A stretch of DNA of 53,100 nt from NCBI GenBank assembly GCA_002747395.1, contig PDPE01000048.1:1-53100 (forward strand). The letters run 5' to 3'. The notes under the pieces were generated by a model that did no database searches, was not told the origin of the DNA, and was given only the letters and a program-made list of their open reading frames with translations. Source of the stretch: Pseudomonadota bacterium (GTDB taxonomy: Bacteria; Pseudomonadota; Gammaproteobacteria; Pseudomonadales; Oleiphilaceae). Made by a program: the position numbers and the translations under genes. Positions 31,303 through 41,128 of the stretch are shown here, one piece after another; position 1 is the first letter of the stretch, and each line of letters begins with the position of its first letter.

Positions 31303-34300
31303 TCAAGGCAGGGAGGATATCGTCTGCCCTGTCGGGAACTTCAGCAGCATGCAAAGTGCCAGAAACGCCAGCCAGCCATAACCAAATGCACCGCCACCTG
31401 ATTCCAGCCTGTTGGTATTTCCGCCTCGACCGGAGCCAGGGGAGGTATCCGGCCCGACAATCACGCCCCTGTCAATAATTTTTCGGTTTGCCTCTCCATC
31501 AGCGTCATTGGCACCACCATCCTCGATTCTTTTCCAGACACACTTGTGCCCCGCCGTGAGCCCATCTTCATAGCTTGCATCACCCGCTGACGGGCACGCT
31601 CCTCCGGAACTGCCCGGCGAGGAAGCCAGTGTGTTGCTGCCATTCTCGATAAATGTCTGCCAACCGTCAAACATCAACTGCCTGAAGCGGGCATCATCCG
31701 GAATGGCGGCATCCAGCGGGATAACCACATCAACCACGTCACCCGGCTCGGCCAGTTTATGCACTTCATAGTCATACAAACCGGACACATGCCTGACACC
31801 GGGATCTCGTGGAACTTCAACGGCGGCTTCTCTGGCTACCGTATCAGTATCCAGACCCGCTGCCCGTTTACTCAGTGAAAAGGCCAGTTTACCCAGGGTC
31901 AATGCCAGCCCCGGATTGGTTTCCAGCAAATAGGAACCCTGATGATGACTGGAGGTTTGCATCAGGTTGGAGGCAGAAATGGCATCGGCGTAGTCCGGAA
32001 TCCGGTCGCCGTCGCTATCTGTAATCCCTTCTGCCAGGTCAGACAGGCCATCCAGGTCGGTATCGACATCCGCCGACAATACCGGTGCTTCTGACAAAAC
32101 CTGAATCAGTGTAGTCTCGCTTGCAGACAGATTCTGCTCTCCGCTGTCCATTACAGTCAACACTGCCTGATAGACTCCCGGCGGCAGTTTCGACGGGTCG
32201 ATTGTCAGCGTGTTGCCGGTATTGCCCGGGGTTTGTTCCCTTTGTTCGCCTGCCTGTTCGCCTGTTTGCCCTTCTGTTTGCTGCCCGTCTTTGGCTGTCG
32301 TTGATTTCCCCGTCCGCCCGGACGCTCTGGTCTTTGAACCAGGGCTTGCCGAACTTGCATCCGATGCAGAACTGCCATCCGACGCAGAACTGTCATTCGG
32401 GTCGGGTGAGGTCGAACCCTCATCTTCGGCTGGCCCGGTCATACCGAGTAATTGCTCGTCCGACGCACTCCAGTCAAAGGTATGAGTGTCTGCCGCGTTT
32501 ACATCAGTCACGGTCGCAACAATGGTGACCGGCCCGTCCCCTGCAACGACCAGGTTTCGGCTGGCCCCTTGCTGTTCAGAGTTCAGGGCGACACGAGGCG
32601 GCTCGTTATGCTCTGCCACGGTCACGGTATGGGTGCTGTTTTGCCCGATAACCGCGTTATCGGCCGACACCAGCCTGAAAACGATGGTTTCCCCATGCTC
32701 TCCGGTTACGTCATCCTCAAGCAAATCAAATGAGAATGCCCCGGTCACCCCGTTGTCAATCGTCAGCACTCCAGATACCGCATTGTGGTCATCTGCTGTC
32801 GCAGTACCACCTGTGCTGTAGGCCAGGTGAACCGGATAGCCGGGCGCATTTCCGTTCAGCTGCACGCTGACCTGAACCCTGCTGCCCTCCTCTGCTTTCT
32901 GGTCAATCGCAAAGTTGGCCTGGGGCAAAATATTTACTGACTGCCTTGCCGATGCCTGATTACCCGATTGATCAGTTGCAGTCCAGATCAGGGTATGACT
33001 GCCCGGGGCGAAAGGGCCGCCTTGTGAGACTGACGCTGCGATTTCTCCGTCAACATCATCAACGGCATACACCCCGGGCACCAGTACAGGGGTCAATAGA
33101 CCGGTTGACGGAGCCGTAATGGTAGCCAGTGGCGGAATTTCCGGTGCCACCACATCAAGCGCCCCGGGGCCGGGGGTCACGGGGTCACTGACAACCGTTT
33201 CTGTCGTGCCACCACCGTCGATAAACCGCACCTGCGCCATCAGGCTCTGGCCAATGTCTGCTTTCGTAACAATGTACTGGCTCACGGTTGCAAACTCTAT
33301 TGGCTCGTTGTTGCGAAACCACTGCATTTGTGATGCACCGGTTTGCAATGTGCCCCGACCGTCAGGGTCGGAAATCGAAACGGTATCAGCCGTCAGTACG
33401 CCTTCAAAACTGGGCTCTCCGGTAATGGTTATCTTCCCGGACGGGCTGTCATTCACCGCTTCGACAGACACATTGACGGTAATTGCATCATGGGCACCCT
33501 GGCTGTCCGTCACCCGGACTTCAAAGCTGTCATTACCGTTAAAGTCTGCTTCCGGCACGTAGCCAATGGAGGCACTGATACCCGCCACATTGGCCCTGGC
33601 CACGCCCTGCTTCGCTGCCTGGCTGATAGTCCACACCAGTATTTCGCCTTCCGAATCGGTGGCATTGAGCACAAGAGAAAAAGGGGTCGGAGCCCCATCT
33701 TCCGACATGACGACAGCAATTTGCTCACCTTCCTTGATCACCGGCGTTTTATTGGCTACGGTTACCGTGGAACTGCCAGCCACCGTTATCGATTCCGTGT
33801 TGTTCCGGCCATCCACATAACTCACAACAACACCGATTATTGCCCCCTCGTCGTCTTCTTTCACCGCGTATTTCGACTCTGTCGCACCAGATATCGCCTC
33901 ACCACCCCGAGTCCACTGGTAGCCAAAGGTTCCCAGGCCATCCGCATCAGTCACTCCGGAGACATCCACAGTCAACTCCTGACCGGACATCATTTGGCCT
34001 CTGATCACAGGCATGCCAGATGGCGCGTCATTGACCTCTTCAATGGTGACCTGCACCGCAATGGTGTCAACCAGCCCGCCTGAATCCTGCACCTGAACCA
34101 CAAAGCTGTCATTGCCACTGTAGTTGGCCTCCGGGGTATAGCTGACGATTGCACTTGCTATGGCACCACCGGTTGAACTGCCCCCATTACTCATTGCACC
34201 TGCTTCAACGCTCGCCTCGCCCTTTATCGGCGCAAACACAAGACTCCAGACCAGAGCCGTGTTCTCCGGGTCTTCAGCAAACAGGGTCAACCCGAAGGGA

Positions 34301-35034
34301 GTGGGAGAACCATCTTCAGACATGCTCACCGACACCGTCGCTCCCTGGGAAATAACCGGCGGCAGGTTGTCCTGAACATGGCCGGGGTTATCTGCAACAG
34401 GGCCCACCTTTGCACTGGTAACCGACTCACTGGTGCCCTGCCCGTCAACATAGCTTACCAATACGGACATCTGTTTACCCACATCATCATTGCCGAGCGC
34501 AACGACCGGGCCGGTTGCACCGGGAATCGCCACTTCGTCACGAAACCACTGGAAATTCAATTTACCCAACCCGTCAACATCGGTCAAACCGCTGACATCG
34601 GAAGTGAGAATGGATCCGGCCTGGTTCGGCCCTGAAATGGTCACTTCCCCAATCGGGGCATCATTGACAGCCTCGATGGTCACATTGACCGCAATGCTGG
34701 CCGATTCATTATCGGGGTCTGTCACCTTCACGACAAAGGTATCCGTGCCGAAATAATTGGCAACAGGGGTATAGCTGACCACCTGACTCTTGCCCGTACC
34801 TGACGCTGCGGCTATTCCGTTTTGTGCAACAGTGTCAAGACTCCAGGTTAAAACCCCGGACTCCGGATCCTCTGCATTCAGTGTAAGAGCGAAGGCGTTC
34901 GGATTGGCATCTTCACTCATTGAAACCTCGACACTGGCACCTTCGGTGATAGCAGGCGGGGCACTGTTTGCAGCACTACTGTAACCGGTCATCAGCAGGA
35001 AAAGAAAAAAAACAGAACAATAAAGGCAACGCAT
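31303..35034 (-). CDS. Large secreted cadherin-like/Calx-beta multidomain protein with choice-of-anchor U and CTERM-like tail
   Basis: About 1243 residues from ATG 35034 (frame open to 35088). Signal peptide MRCLYCSVFFLFLLMTGYSSA. At least four ~100-residue Ig/cadherin-like modules (EDPESGVLTWSL..., ANYFGTDTFVVKVTDPDNES..., VNDAP) alternate with 'GLTDVDGLGKLNFQWFRD'-type modules, then a HYR-like and a Calx-beta-like module, a Ser/Thr/Gln-rich linker, a DTDLDGLSDLAEGITDSDGDRIPDYAD calcium-type motif, a choice-of-anchor U-like domain, and a C-terminal GGGAFGYGWLAFLALCML sorting tail. Probably surface-anchored and adhesive. Internal repeats make it a recombination-prone gene. Confidence 0.85.
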   Translation of the reverse strand: MRCLYCSVFFLFLLMTGYSSAANSAPPAITEGASVEVSMSEDANPNAFALTLNAEDPESGVLTWSLDTVAQNGIAAASGTGKSQVVSYTPVANYFGTDTFVVKVTDPDNESASIAVNVTIEAVNDAPIGEVTISGPNQAGSILTSDVSGLTDVDGLGKLNFQWFRDEVAIPGATGPVVALGNDDVGKQMSVLVSYVDGQGTSESVTSAKVGPVADNPGHVQDNLPPVISQGATVSVSMSEDGSPTPFGLTLFAEDPENTALVWSLVFAPIKGEASVEAGAMSNGGSSTGGAIASAIVSYTPEANYSGNDSFVVQVQDSGGLVDTIAVQVTIEEVNDAPSGMPVIRGQMMSGQELTVDVSGVTDADGLGTFGYQWTRGGEAISGATESKYAVKEDDEGAIIGVVVSYVDGRNNTESITVAGSSTVTVANKTPVIKEGEQIAVVMSEDGAPTPFSLVLNATDSEGEILVWTISQAAKQGVARANVAGISASIGYVPEADFNGNDSFEVRVTDSQGAHDAITVNVSVEAVNDSPSGKITITGEPSFEGVLTADTVSISDPDGRGTLQTGASQMQWFRNNEPIEFATVSQYIVTKADIGQSLMAQVRFIDGGGTTETVVSDPVTPGPGALDVVAPEIPPLATITAPSTGLLTPVLVPGVYAVDDVDGEIAASVSQGGPFAPGSHTLIWTATDQSGNQASARQSVNILPQANFAIDQKAEEGSRVQVSVQLNGNAPGYPVHLAYSTGGTATADDHNAVSGVLTIDNGVTGAFSFDLLEDDVTGEHGETIVFRLVSADNAVIGQNSTHTVTVAEHNEPPRVALNSEQQGASRNLVVAGDGPVTIVATVTDVNAADTHTFDWSASDEQLLGMTGPAEDEGSTSPDPNDSSASDGSSASDASSASPGSKTRASGRTGKSTTAKDGQQTEGQTGEQAGEQREQTPGNTGNTLTIDPSKLPPGVYQAVLTVMDSGEQNLSASETTLIQVLSEAPVLSADVDTDLDGLSDLAEGITDSDGDRIPDYADAISASNLMQTSSHHQGSYLLETNPGLALTLGKLAFSLSKRAAGLDTDTVAREAAVEVPRDPGVRHVSGLYDYEVHKLAEPGDVVDVVIPLDAAIPDDARFRQLMFDGWQTFIENGSNTLASSPGSSGGACPSAGDASYEDGLTAGHKCVWKRIEDGGANDADGEANRKIIDRGVIVGPDTSPGSGRGGNTNRLESGGGAFGYGWLAFLALCMLLKFPTGQTISSLP

Positions 35035-35210
35035 CACAGCGAACTCTCCATAGCACGGGGGAATCAGCGGCACAACCGAAGCAGGCACGAAATCAGGTGT
35101 GAAGTTCAGATCAAGTATGGCTCAAGAAAATACAATTGCCAAAAAGCGCCAACCACAGACATCGCCTGGACAAATATCACCTCGACAAACCTCGCCTGGA
35201 CAAACCTCGC

Positions 35211-35825
35211 TTAACCCGCCTCTCCTTTCGCCATGTCGATAATCCGGTCTGCATGGGGAGCAATTTCTTCACAGTGATGGGTAACCATCAACACGGTTTT
35301 TCGCTTCTGCCTGGCCAGTTTGACCAGCCAGTGGCAGGCCATCTGACGGGTTTCTTCATCCAGTCCGGTAAAGGGCTCATCCAGCAGGACAATGGGTTCA
35401 GGACGCAATACGGTGCGCAGCAATGCGACCCGTTGCCGCTGCCCGCCCGACAACTGGCCGGGGTATTTGGCCAGATGATCCGCCACTTGCAGCTCATCGG
35501 CAGACTTCTGCAAGGCAGGCCAGGGCACATTTTTGCCAAAGCCCAGTGCCATGTTCTGCCTGACGGTCAGGTGCTCGAACAGGTTATTGTCCTGAAACAG
35601 ATAACAGACCGGCCTGGCTTCCGCCCTTGTGGCATCCATGTTGGTGTTTTGCCAGCGAATATGGCCTTTTTCCGGATTGACAAAGCCCGCTATCGCTTCC
35701 AGCAAGGTGGTTTTGCCTATGCCGCTTCTGCCCTGAATGGCGACCAGGGCGCCTTCCTCAATCTGCAAATCGTAATGGATTCGCTGTTCGCCCCGAACAA
35801 TGTCTACATCCACAATATCAAGCAT
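35211..35825 (-). CDS. thiQ: Thiamine ABC transporter ATP-binding protein ThiQ
   Basis: 204 residues from ATG 35825, overlapping the thiP stop by 8 bp. Walker A QGRSGIGKTTLL, signature LSGGQRQRVALLRTV, Walker B PIVLLDEPFTGLDEE and switch His in VTHHCEE. Drives uptake of thiamine and its phosphates with ThiP and ThiB. Confidence 0.95.
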   Translation of the reverse strand: MLDIVDVDIVRGEQRIHYDLQIEEGALVAIQGRSGIGKTTLLEAIAGFVNPEKGHIRWQNTNMDATRAEARPVCYLFQDNNLFEHLTVRQNMALGFGKNVPWPALQKSADELQVADHLAKYPGQLSGGQRQRVALLRTVLRPEPIVLLDEPFTGLDEETRQMACHWLVKLARQKRKTVLMVTHHCEEIAPHADRIIDMAKGEAG

Positions 35826-37392
35826 CTTGCCCCCTGGCCGGTTGCCAGCGATTAAACAGGGTAAGCACTCCAAGACAGAGCACAAATAAAAGTAACGACA
35901 CCAGGCTGGCCTCTGCCAGGCGATAGGTGCCCGCATAGCTGTAGATCAACCAGGGCAATGTTGGCCACTGATAATTGCCGAAGACGGAAAAAACCGCCAC
36001 TTCTCCCACCGCCAGCATGAGAGTCAGAGAAAAGGCGGCCATCACTGCCGGTCTGGCGTAATGCCATTCGACCATCAGCCTTTGCCCTGTGGTCATTTTA
36101 AGCGATGCAGATAATCGACCATAGGCCTGGTCATACACATAGAGTACGGGCTTGAGTTTCTGCAAGGCAAAGGGAACCAGTAAAAAGGCGTTGATCAGCA
36201 TCACACAGACAAACCACCAGTTATCAATGTCGATTCTGCGCAGGAGGTAGATATACAGGCCAACCGAAATGACCATGGCAGGAGCAATCAAGCCGTGCCC
36301 GGCCCACCATTCCAGTAATACCCGCCGCTTTTCCTTGCCCGAGACGTGGCACGCGCGGGCTGGATAAAGCGCAAACCAGGCGAGCAGCAGTGCCAGCACC
36401 GCTGATGACAATGCCAGAGTAAGCGTCAACAGGAAGGAGCGGCCGATCAACAACAGATCGAGTGACAGAAAATCGGCCTGAAACGCGGTGGCGACAATGG
36501 CGACGATGGGCAGCAGGAGCGCCATCGCCGTCAAATAACACACGCCTTGCATGATTCTTTTTAACAGACCGCCTGGCACCGGTCGCCACCGGCGTACATA
36601 TTTATCATCACCCAGCCAGGAGGGGACTCCCCATTTGGACACCAGAAGAAAAGCCAGCCCGGCGATGACAAATTGTACCCAGGCATAAACCAGTGCCTCG
36701 GGTATATTAAAGTCATACTTGAGTGCCTGATATATCGCCACCTCCAGGGTCGCAGACTTTGGCCCTCCGCCCAATGCCAGCACAATCGCAAAGCTGTTAA
36801 AACACAGCACAAAGATAAATCCGGTTACGATTAACAGGGTTGCACGCAGGGATGGCCACTCAATGACCCTGAAACGGGCAAGGCGACCCAGCTTTAACTG
36901 CCGGGAAAGCTTCCAGCTGTTGTCCGGGATCCCTTCCAGCTTTAAATACAGCACTTTCACCGCAAAAGGCATATTCAGATACACATGTGCCATTAAAATG
37001 CCGCTCAGGCCGTACAGGTTCCAGGTGTCACCGGCAACCAGGCGAACCAGGGGTGACAACACACCGGTTGAGCCAAACAACACGACCAGCCCGGTTACCA
37101 CCACGAGGGTCGGCAGGACAAAGCAAAGCAGGCAAAGACTGAGAAACAGCGATTTACCCGGCAACTCGGGCAGATAGTAGAGTGACCGGGCGATGGGCCA
37201 GGCCAGACCGACCGAGATGACTGCACTCAGGGCAGCCTGAGTCAGAGAAAAGATAACGATATGGTGAAAATAGGAGTCCGTTAACAGGAGCCAGTCAAAC
37301 CCTCCGGACTGAAAGGAAAACAGCCCCCAGAATGCCATCAGGGTGACGCAACTCAAACACGCAAGACTGCCCCACCCCAATCGATTCACCAT
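35818..37392 (-). CDS. thiP: Thiamine ABC transporter permease ThiP
   Basis: 524 residues, about 12 membrane segments in two fused permease halves, as usual for ThiP. The EAA-type loops (NSWKLSRQLKLGRLARFRVIEWPSL; LSASLKMTTGQRLMVEWHYARPAV) that contact ThiQ are visible. It starts 66 bp after thiB, in the TPP-riboswitch operon. Confidence 0.95.
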   Translation of the reverse strand: MVNRLGWGSLACLSCVTLMAFWGLFSFQSGGFDWLLLTDSYFHHIVIFSLTQAALSAVISVGLAWPIARSLYYLPELPGKSLFLSLCLLCFVLPTLVVVTGLVVLFGSTGVLSPLVRLVAGDTWNLYGLSGILMAHVYLNMPFAVKVLYLKLEGIPDNSWKLSRQLKLGRLARFRVIEWPSLRATLLIVTGFIFVLCFNSFAIVLALGGGPKSATLEVAIYQALKYDFNIPEALVYAWVQFVIAGLAFLLVSKWGVPSWLGDDKYVRRWRPVPGGLLKRIMQGVCYLTAMALLLPIVAIVATAFQADFLSLDLLLIGRSFLLTLTLALSSAVLALLLAWFALYPARACHVSGKEKRRVLLEWWAGHGLIAPAMVISVGLYIYLLRRIDIDNWWFVCVMLINAFLLVPFALQKLKPVLYVYDQAYGRLSASLKMTTGQRLMVEWHYARPAVMAAFSLTLMLAVGEVAVFSVFGNYQWPTLPWLIYSYAGTYRLAEASLVSLLLFVLCLGVLTLFNRWQPARGQDA

Positions 37393-37458
37393 TGTGCTCC
37401 TTGTAAATGCATTCCCTGTAAATATATTCCCTGTAAATGTGCCCCTTGTAAGAAACGG

Positions 37459-38469
37459 CTATTTACTGGCCGAAAAACGCCACTGTTTCACCCACTGTTT
37501 TCTGTTCTCGTCAAAGGTGTTTGCGTCAAATTCCAGCCTGGCCGGTTTGATCAGCTGCGAGAATATTTCAGGTAACTCGACACCCTTGATAACCGGCAAC
37601 ATCCAGTTTCCGGTGGCGATGATTTTTTGCGCCTCGGGAGAAATCAGAAAGGCCAGGAACGATTCGGCCAGTTTGGTGTTTTTGGCGGTTCGGGTGATGG
37701 CTGCAACCTCCACCTGGGCAATATGGCCCTCACTGAATTTTGCCGCCTTGTACTGATGTTTGTCTTCCGCCACCACATGATAGGCCGGTGAGGTGTTGTA
37801 GCTGAGCACATAGTCTGCATCACCCTTCAAAAACAGGCTATAGGCCTCCCACCAGCCCTTGGTGACGGTCACTGTGTGTTTTGCCAGTTGCTCCCAGGCT
37901 GCGGCTGTACCATCGCCATAGGCCTGATTCATCCAGATCATAAAGCCTTGGCCGGGTGTACTGGTTCGGGGATCCTGATAGATAACGGAGGCATTCGACT
38001 CGATCAGACCCTTCAGGGAGGTCGCCGGATTTTTCACTTTGGTGCTGTCGTAAATAAACGCGAAGTAGCCATAATCAAAGGGAACGAAGGTGTCGTCTTT
38101 CCAGTTCAGCTCATCAACCAGAGGAGGCAATTTCAGCGAATGGGGTTTTACCCTGTTTTCCCGACGGGCCATTGCCATAAGGGCACCATCGATGCCCAGC
38201 AGCACATCTGCCTTGCTTTTATCGCCTTCAATGCGTAACCGGTTAAGAATGCTGATACCATCTTCGGCGGCGACAAATTCAATATCACACTGACATTGCC
38301 GCTCAAATGCCTTTTCCAGCTTTGGCCCCGGCCCCCATTCCGAAACAAAGGAGTCATAGGTGTAAATCGTCAGGTCGGCTGACCAGGACGGGGAGGCGAA
38401 CAGTGCAGAAAACAATAACGCAGAAAACAAAAGTGAGGAAGATAACGAAGAAAAAGAACGGTTTTTCAT
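37459..38469 (-). CDS. thiB: Thiamine-binding periplasmic protein ThiB
   Basis: 336 residues from ATG 38469 with GGAG six bases upstream; signal peptide ends at PSWSA. The mature start DLTIYTYDSFVSEWGPGPKLEKAFERQCQCDIEFV is typical of ThiB/TbpA, as are GDKSKADVLLGIDGAL and DYGYFAFIYDSTKV. First gene of thiBPQ, directly below a TPP riboswitch. Confidence 0.95.
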   Translation of the reverse strand: MKNRSFSSLSSSLLFSALLFSALFASPSWSADLTIYTYDSFVSEWGPGPKLEKAFERQCQCDIEFVAAEDGISILNRLRIEGDKSKADVLLGIDGALMAMARRENRVKPHSLKLPPLVDELNWKDDTFVPFDYGYFAFIYDSTKVKNPATSLKGLIESNASVIYQDPRTSTPGQGFMIWMNQAYGDGTAAAWEQLAKHTVTVTKGWWEAYSLFLKGDADYVLSYNTSPAYHVVAEDKHQYKAAKFSEGHIAQVEVAAITRTAKNTKLAESFLAFLISPEAQKIIATGNWMLPVIKGVELPEIFSQLIKPARLEFDANTFDENRKQWVKQWRFSASK

Positions 38470-38527
38470 AAACACTCCAGTAGAAATTCGGAGCGAAGGT
38501 GAGACGAGGGCGGAACGCCCGGACACT

Positions 38528-38600
38528 CATTCCCTCCGCTGGTACTAACCAGATCAGGTTGCGGGTATAATCTCAGCCGGCTTTCGCCAGCACCCCGATA
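38528..38600 (-). promoter_or_regulatory. TPP riboswitch (THI element)
   Basis: On the minus strand GGGGTGCTGGCGAAAGCCGG, CTGAGATTATACCC, ACCTGATCTGGTTAGTACCAGCG and GAGGGA reproduce the conserved parts of the thiamine pyrophosphate aptamer in order. It lies ~60 bases before thiB and should repress thiBPQ when TPP is abundant. Confidence 0.95.
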
Positions 38601-38745
38601 AGTAACGTCAAATGACAACGCAGGCATGCTAACATAGCTGCCAACATGGCCGCAATCAGGAAACTGTCTCGATCAGAAAACCATCCCGGCCAGATAGCCG
38701 GATAAAGAAACCTTGCAGGCATGCGGTGACCCGGGCATTGTCGAA

Positions 38746-39180
38746 TTACGAAGCTGATCTCTGTGCATCCAGCATGTCATTAAATGCTCTCAGCAAATCC
38801 ACTTCTGAAAGCATCCCTACCAATGCCCGGGTTTTGTCCAGAACCGGAGCGGCACCTACTTTATGTTCCAGCAGCAATTTGACTGCCTTGCCCAGGCTTT
38901 CATAGGTGTGAACACAGTGCACGTTGCGAATCATGATATCACCCACTTCCAGGTCATTGTTCAGGTCATAGATATGGGTGATATCCGGCGCTTCATCTAC
39001 CCAGTCCGGGCGGCGCAGTTCCCTGTCACTCACTATACCGACCAGTTCCCCCGCATCATTGACGACAGGAAGGTGCCGGATGTTTTTCTCGCGCATAAGA
39101 AAAAACGCTTCCCGAATACCAAGGTCGGCAGTCACGGAAACCACTTTATCCGTCATGTATTTGGACACTTTTACAGGCAT
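38746..39180 (-). CDS. CBS-domain pair protein
   Basis: 144 residues from ATG 39180, preceded by CGGAGTGAG. Two CBS motifs: MTDKVVSVTADLGIREAFFLMREKNIRHLPVVND...LVGIVSDRELR and MIRNVHCVHTYESLGKAVKLLLEHKVGAAPVLDK...LVGMLSEVDLLRAF. Stand-alone CBS pairs bind adenine nucleotides and act as energy sensors. Partner unknown. Confidence 0.9.
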   Translation of the reverse strand: MPVKVSKYMTDKVVSVTADLGIREAFFLMREKNIRHLPVVNDAGELVGIVSDRELRRPDWVDEAPDITHIYDLNNDLEVGDIMIRNVHCVHTYESLGKAVKLLLEHKVGAAPVLDKTRALVGMLSEVDLLRAFNDMLDAQRSAS

Positions 39181-39337
39181 ACTCACTCCGTTTTTCAATT
39201 TTCCAGGCAGAAAACCATATACTAAATGAAAATAACCTGAAGTTGCGAGAAATTAACCACCGCCAGGGAAACAGCATACAGAACGCCGTCTTTTGCCATA
39301 TAATACGGCGTTATCGCAACCTGCCAGGAAGGAAAAC

Positions 39338-40189
39338 ATGATCAAAGACAAATCACATGTCAGTCTGACGGGCCACTTTACCGGGCAGGTATGGTGTGAA
39401 AATGGTTACTCCCCCAGAGAACTGGGCTCCCTGCCGGGAAGAGTGCTTTACCGGATTCATCGTCCGGCCGGCTGGCTGAATGAACAGCTTTCGGGGCACA
39501 GCCTGGAGACCATTCTGCTTGCACGTCATCACCTGATTGACAACCTGGTATGTGAAAGTATCGAAAAAAATGGCGTGACCCAAATTGTAGAAATTGCCAG
39601 CGGGTTGTCTGGCCGGGGTCTTCGAATGCTGCACCGTTATCCAAACGAGCTGACCCGTTATATCGAAGCTGATTTACCTCCCATGATTGCCTGGAAGAAT
39701 CAAAAACTGAACAATTATTACTACCGGGACAAACGCCACATCCTGGCACCGGTTAACATTCTTCGCCCGGAGGGCAAATTGAGCCCGGAAAGCCTGTTTG
39801 GTGAGTACCTGAACCCCGACCGGAATACCCTTGTTATCACCGAAGGGCTGGTAAATTACTTCCAGCTCGACACCATCGAAACATTTTGGCGTCGCCTGCA
39901 TCAGCTGCTCGCCGTCTACCCTGCCGGTTTCTATTTGTTTGAAATCTGGCCCGAACTGGCCATATACCGAAAAAAAATCCTCTATCGCAGCCTGTTGAAA
40001 ATCATTGAGATACTGACCAGGCAACCCGTTCCATTACATTACCACTCTGACGCAAGTATCGTACATGGAATACAGGCATGCGGTTATGGCTCGGTACAGA
40101 CTTGTTCGCCTGATTTGAGCAAATTTGATATAAAAGGGAGAAACAGAACAGAAATCAGCCCGTTCAGGGTGGTAAAGGCAAGAGCTTGA
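39338..40189 (+). CDS. Leucine carboxyl methyltransferase-family (PPM1/LCMT-like) SAM-dependent methyltransferase
   Basis: 283 residues from ATG 39338, preceded by AGGAAGGAAAAC; the frame opens 15 codons earlier without a RBS. LLARHHLIDNLVCESIEKNGVTQIVEIASGLSGRGLRML carries the SAM loop, and NPDRNTLVITEGLVNYF the motif typical of the LCMT family (also seen in polyketide methyltransferases). Substrate unknown. Confidence 0.8.
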   Translation: MIKDKSHVSLTGHFTGQVWCENGYSPRELGSLPGRVLYRIHRPAGWLNEQLSGHSLETILLARHHLIDNLVCESIEKNGVTQIVEIASGLSGRGLRMLHRYPNELTRYIEADLPPMIAWKNQKLNNYYYRDKRHILAPVNILRPEGKLSPESLFGEYLNPDRNTLVITEGLVNYFQLDTIETFWRRLHQLLAVYPAGFYLFEIWPELAIYRKKILYRSLLKIIEILTRQPVPLHYHSDASIVHGIQACGYGSVQTCSPDLSKFDIKGRNRTEISPFRVVKARA

Positions 40190-40272
40190 TACCCGGGATT
40201 GTTTCTTGATACCCGGAATTGTTTGACGATAGCCGGGCATGGTGGTTGTATCTGAAAATAGTACAATGTGCC

Positions 40273-40309
40273 ACAGGCGCCCGGAAATCTCCTCGTTCCG
40301 GGCACCTGT
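40273..40309. terminator. Strong hairpin between convergent genes
   Basis: ACAGGCGCCCGGAA and TTCCGGGCACCTGT pair over 14 bp with one mismatch and a nine-base loop. It lies between the methyltransferase (+) and the DEDD exonuclease (-) stop codons and could act in both directions, although no long T-run follows on either strand. Confidence 0.5.
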
Positions 40310-40377
40310 TACCGCAACTTGTCACCAGGAGTTACACTACAAAGAGCCCCGGACTACAAAGGGCCATACGCAAAGGG

Positions 40378-40917
40378 CTACACGCCCTCCTCGATTTGCC
40401 TCCCTGAGCCAGGCCGGGAAAACAAATAGGTCAATTGAATGACGCGGGCATCCGTGCTCGCCCTGTGCCGATCAAGCTGCAACTTGTCCAGTATTCGCTG
40501 ACGGGTACTCGACCAGTGCTTCATCTGTTCGTCACTGAGCACGGTGGCCAGCGCTTCCAGACGGAACAACTGGGGGGCTTGAGCTTCTTCGAACAGCGCC
40601 CCCAACCAGGAAAGGTCATGCCCCCAGGCATCCGAATAGACGATATGCCCTCTCAGATGTTGATTTAACCACCTGGCCACTTCGTGGCAAGGCTTGCCAG
40701 ACTCGAACAGGCTTTCACGGGTGATTTTATGCAGCCTGGCGGCCTGCTCACTCCAGTGCGTCCAGTGCTCCTGGGGGCGAATCAGCGTACAGTGGACAGA
40801 TCCATCAGGCAGGGCGAAGCCAATCTCGACAGGATAACTCCCCCTGCCAAACCCGGATGCCTCGATATCCAGAATCACTGGCACCCACTCATGGCCGCTT
40901 CGATCATTCGAATACAT
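40378..40917 (-). CDS. DEDD-family 3'-5' exonuclease-like protein
   Basis: 179 residues from ATG 40917 (frame open to 41028). ExoI motif VILDIEASGFGRGSYPVEIGF (D and E ligands), ExoII-like YSDAWGHDLSWL and ExoIII HRASTDARVIQL (His and Asp) fit RNase T/DnaQ proteins. The small single-domain size suggests an RNA or single-strand trimming enzyme; substrate unknown. Confidence 0.82.
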   Translation of the reverse strand: MYSNDRSGHEWVPVILDIEASGFGRGSYPVEIGFALPDGSVHCTLIRPQEHWTHWSEQAARLHKITRESLFESGKPCHEVARWLNQHLRGHIVYSDAWGHDLSWLGALFEEAQAPQLFRLEALATVLSDEQMKHWSSTRQRILDKLQLDRHRASTDARVIQLTYLFSRPGSGRQIEEGV

Positions 40918-41128
40918 TTTCCTGCCCGGTACTATTGATATTCCGGCTTGCCAGGCGCGCGATGCAGCCTGAAATAACGCCTTGTTACCACAATAATAGT
41001 CTAAACAATAATAGAATAGTCTAAACAATAATAGCCTGACAGCAACATGAATACCGTAAACCTGTCACCTGAAATACTGTATTGTTTTATCCACCTTTGC
41101 TGTTATTGGCCCTGACCCGTATTGGCAT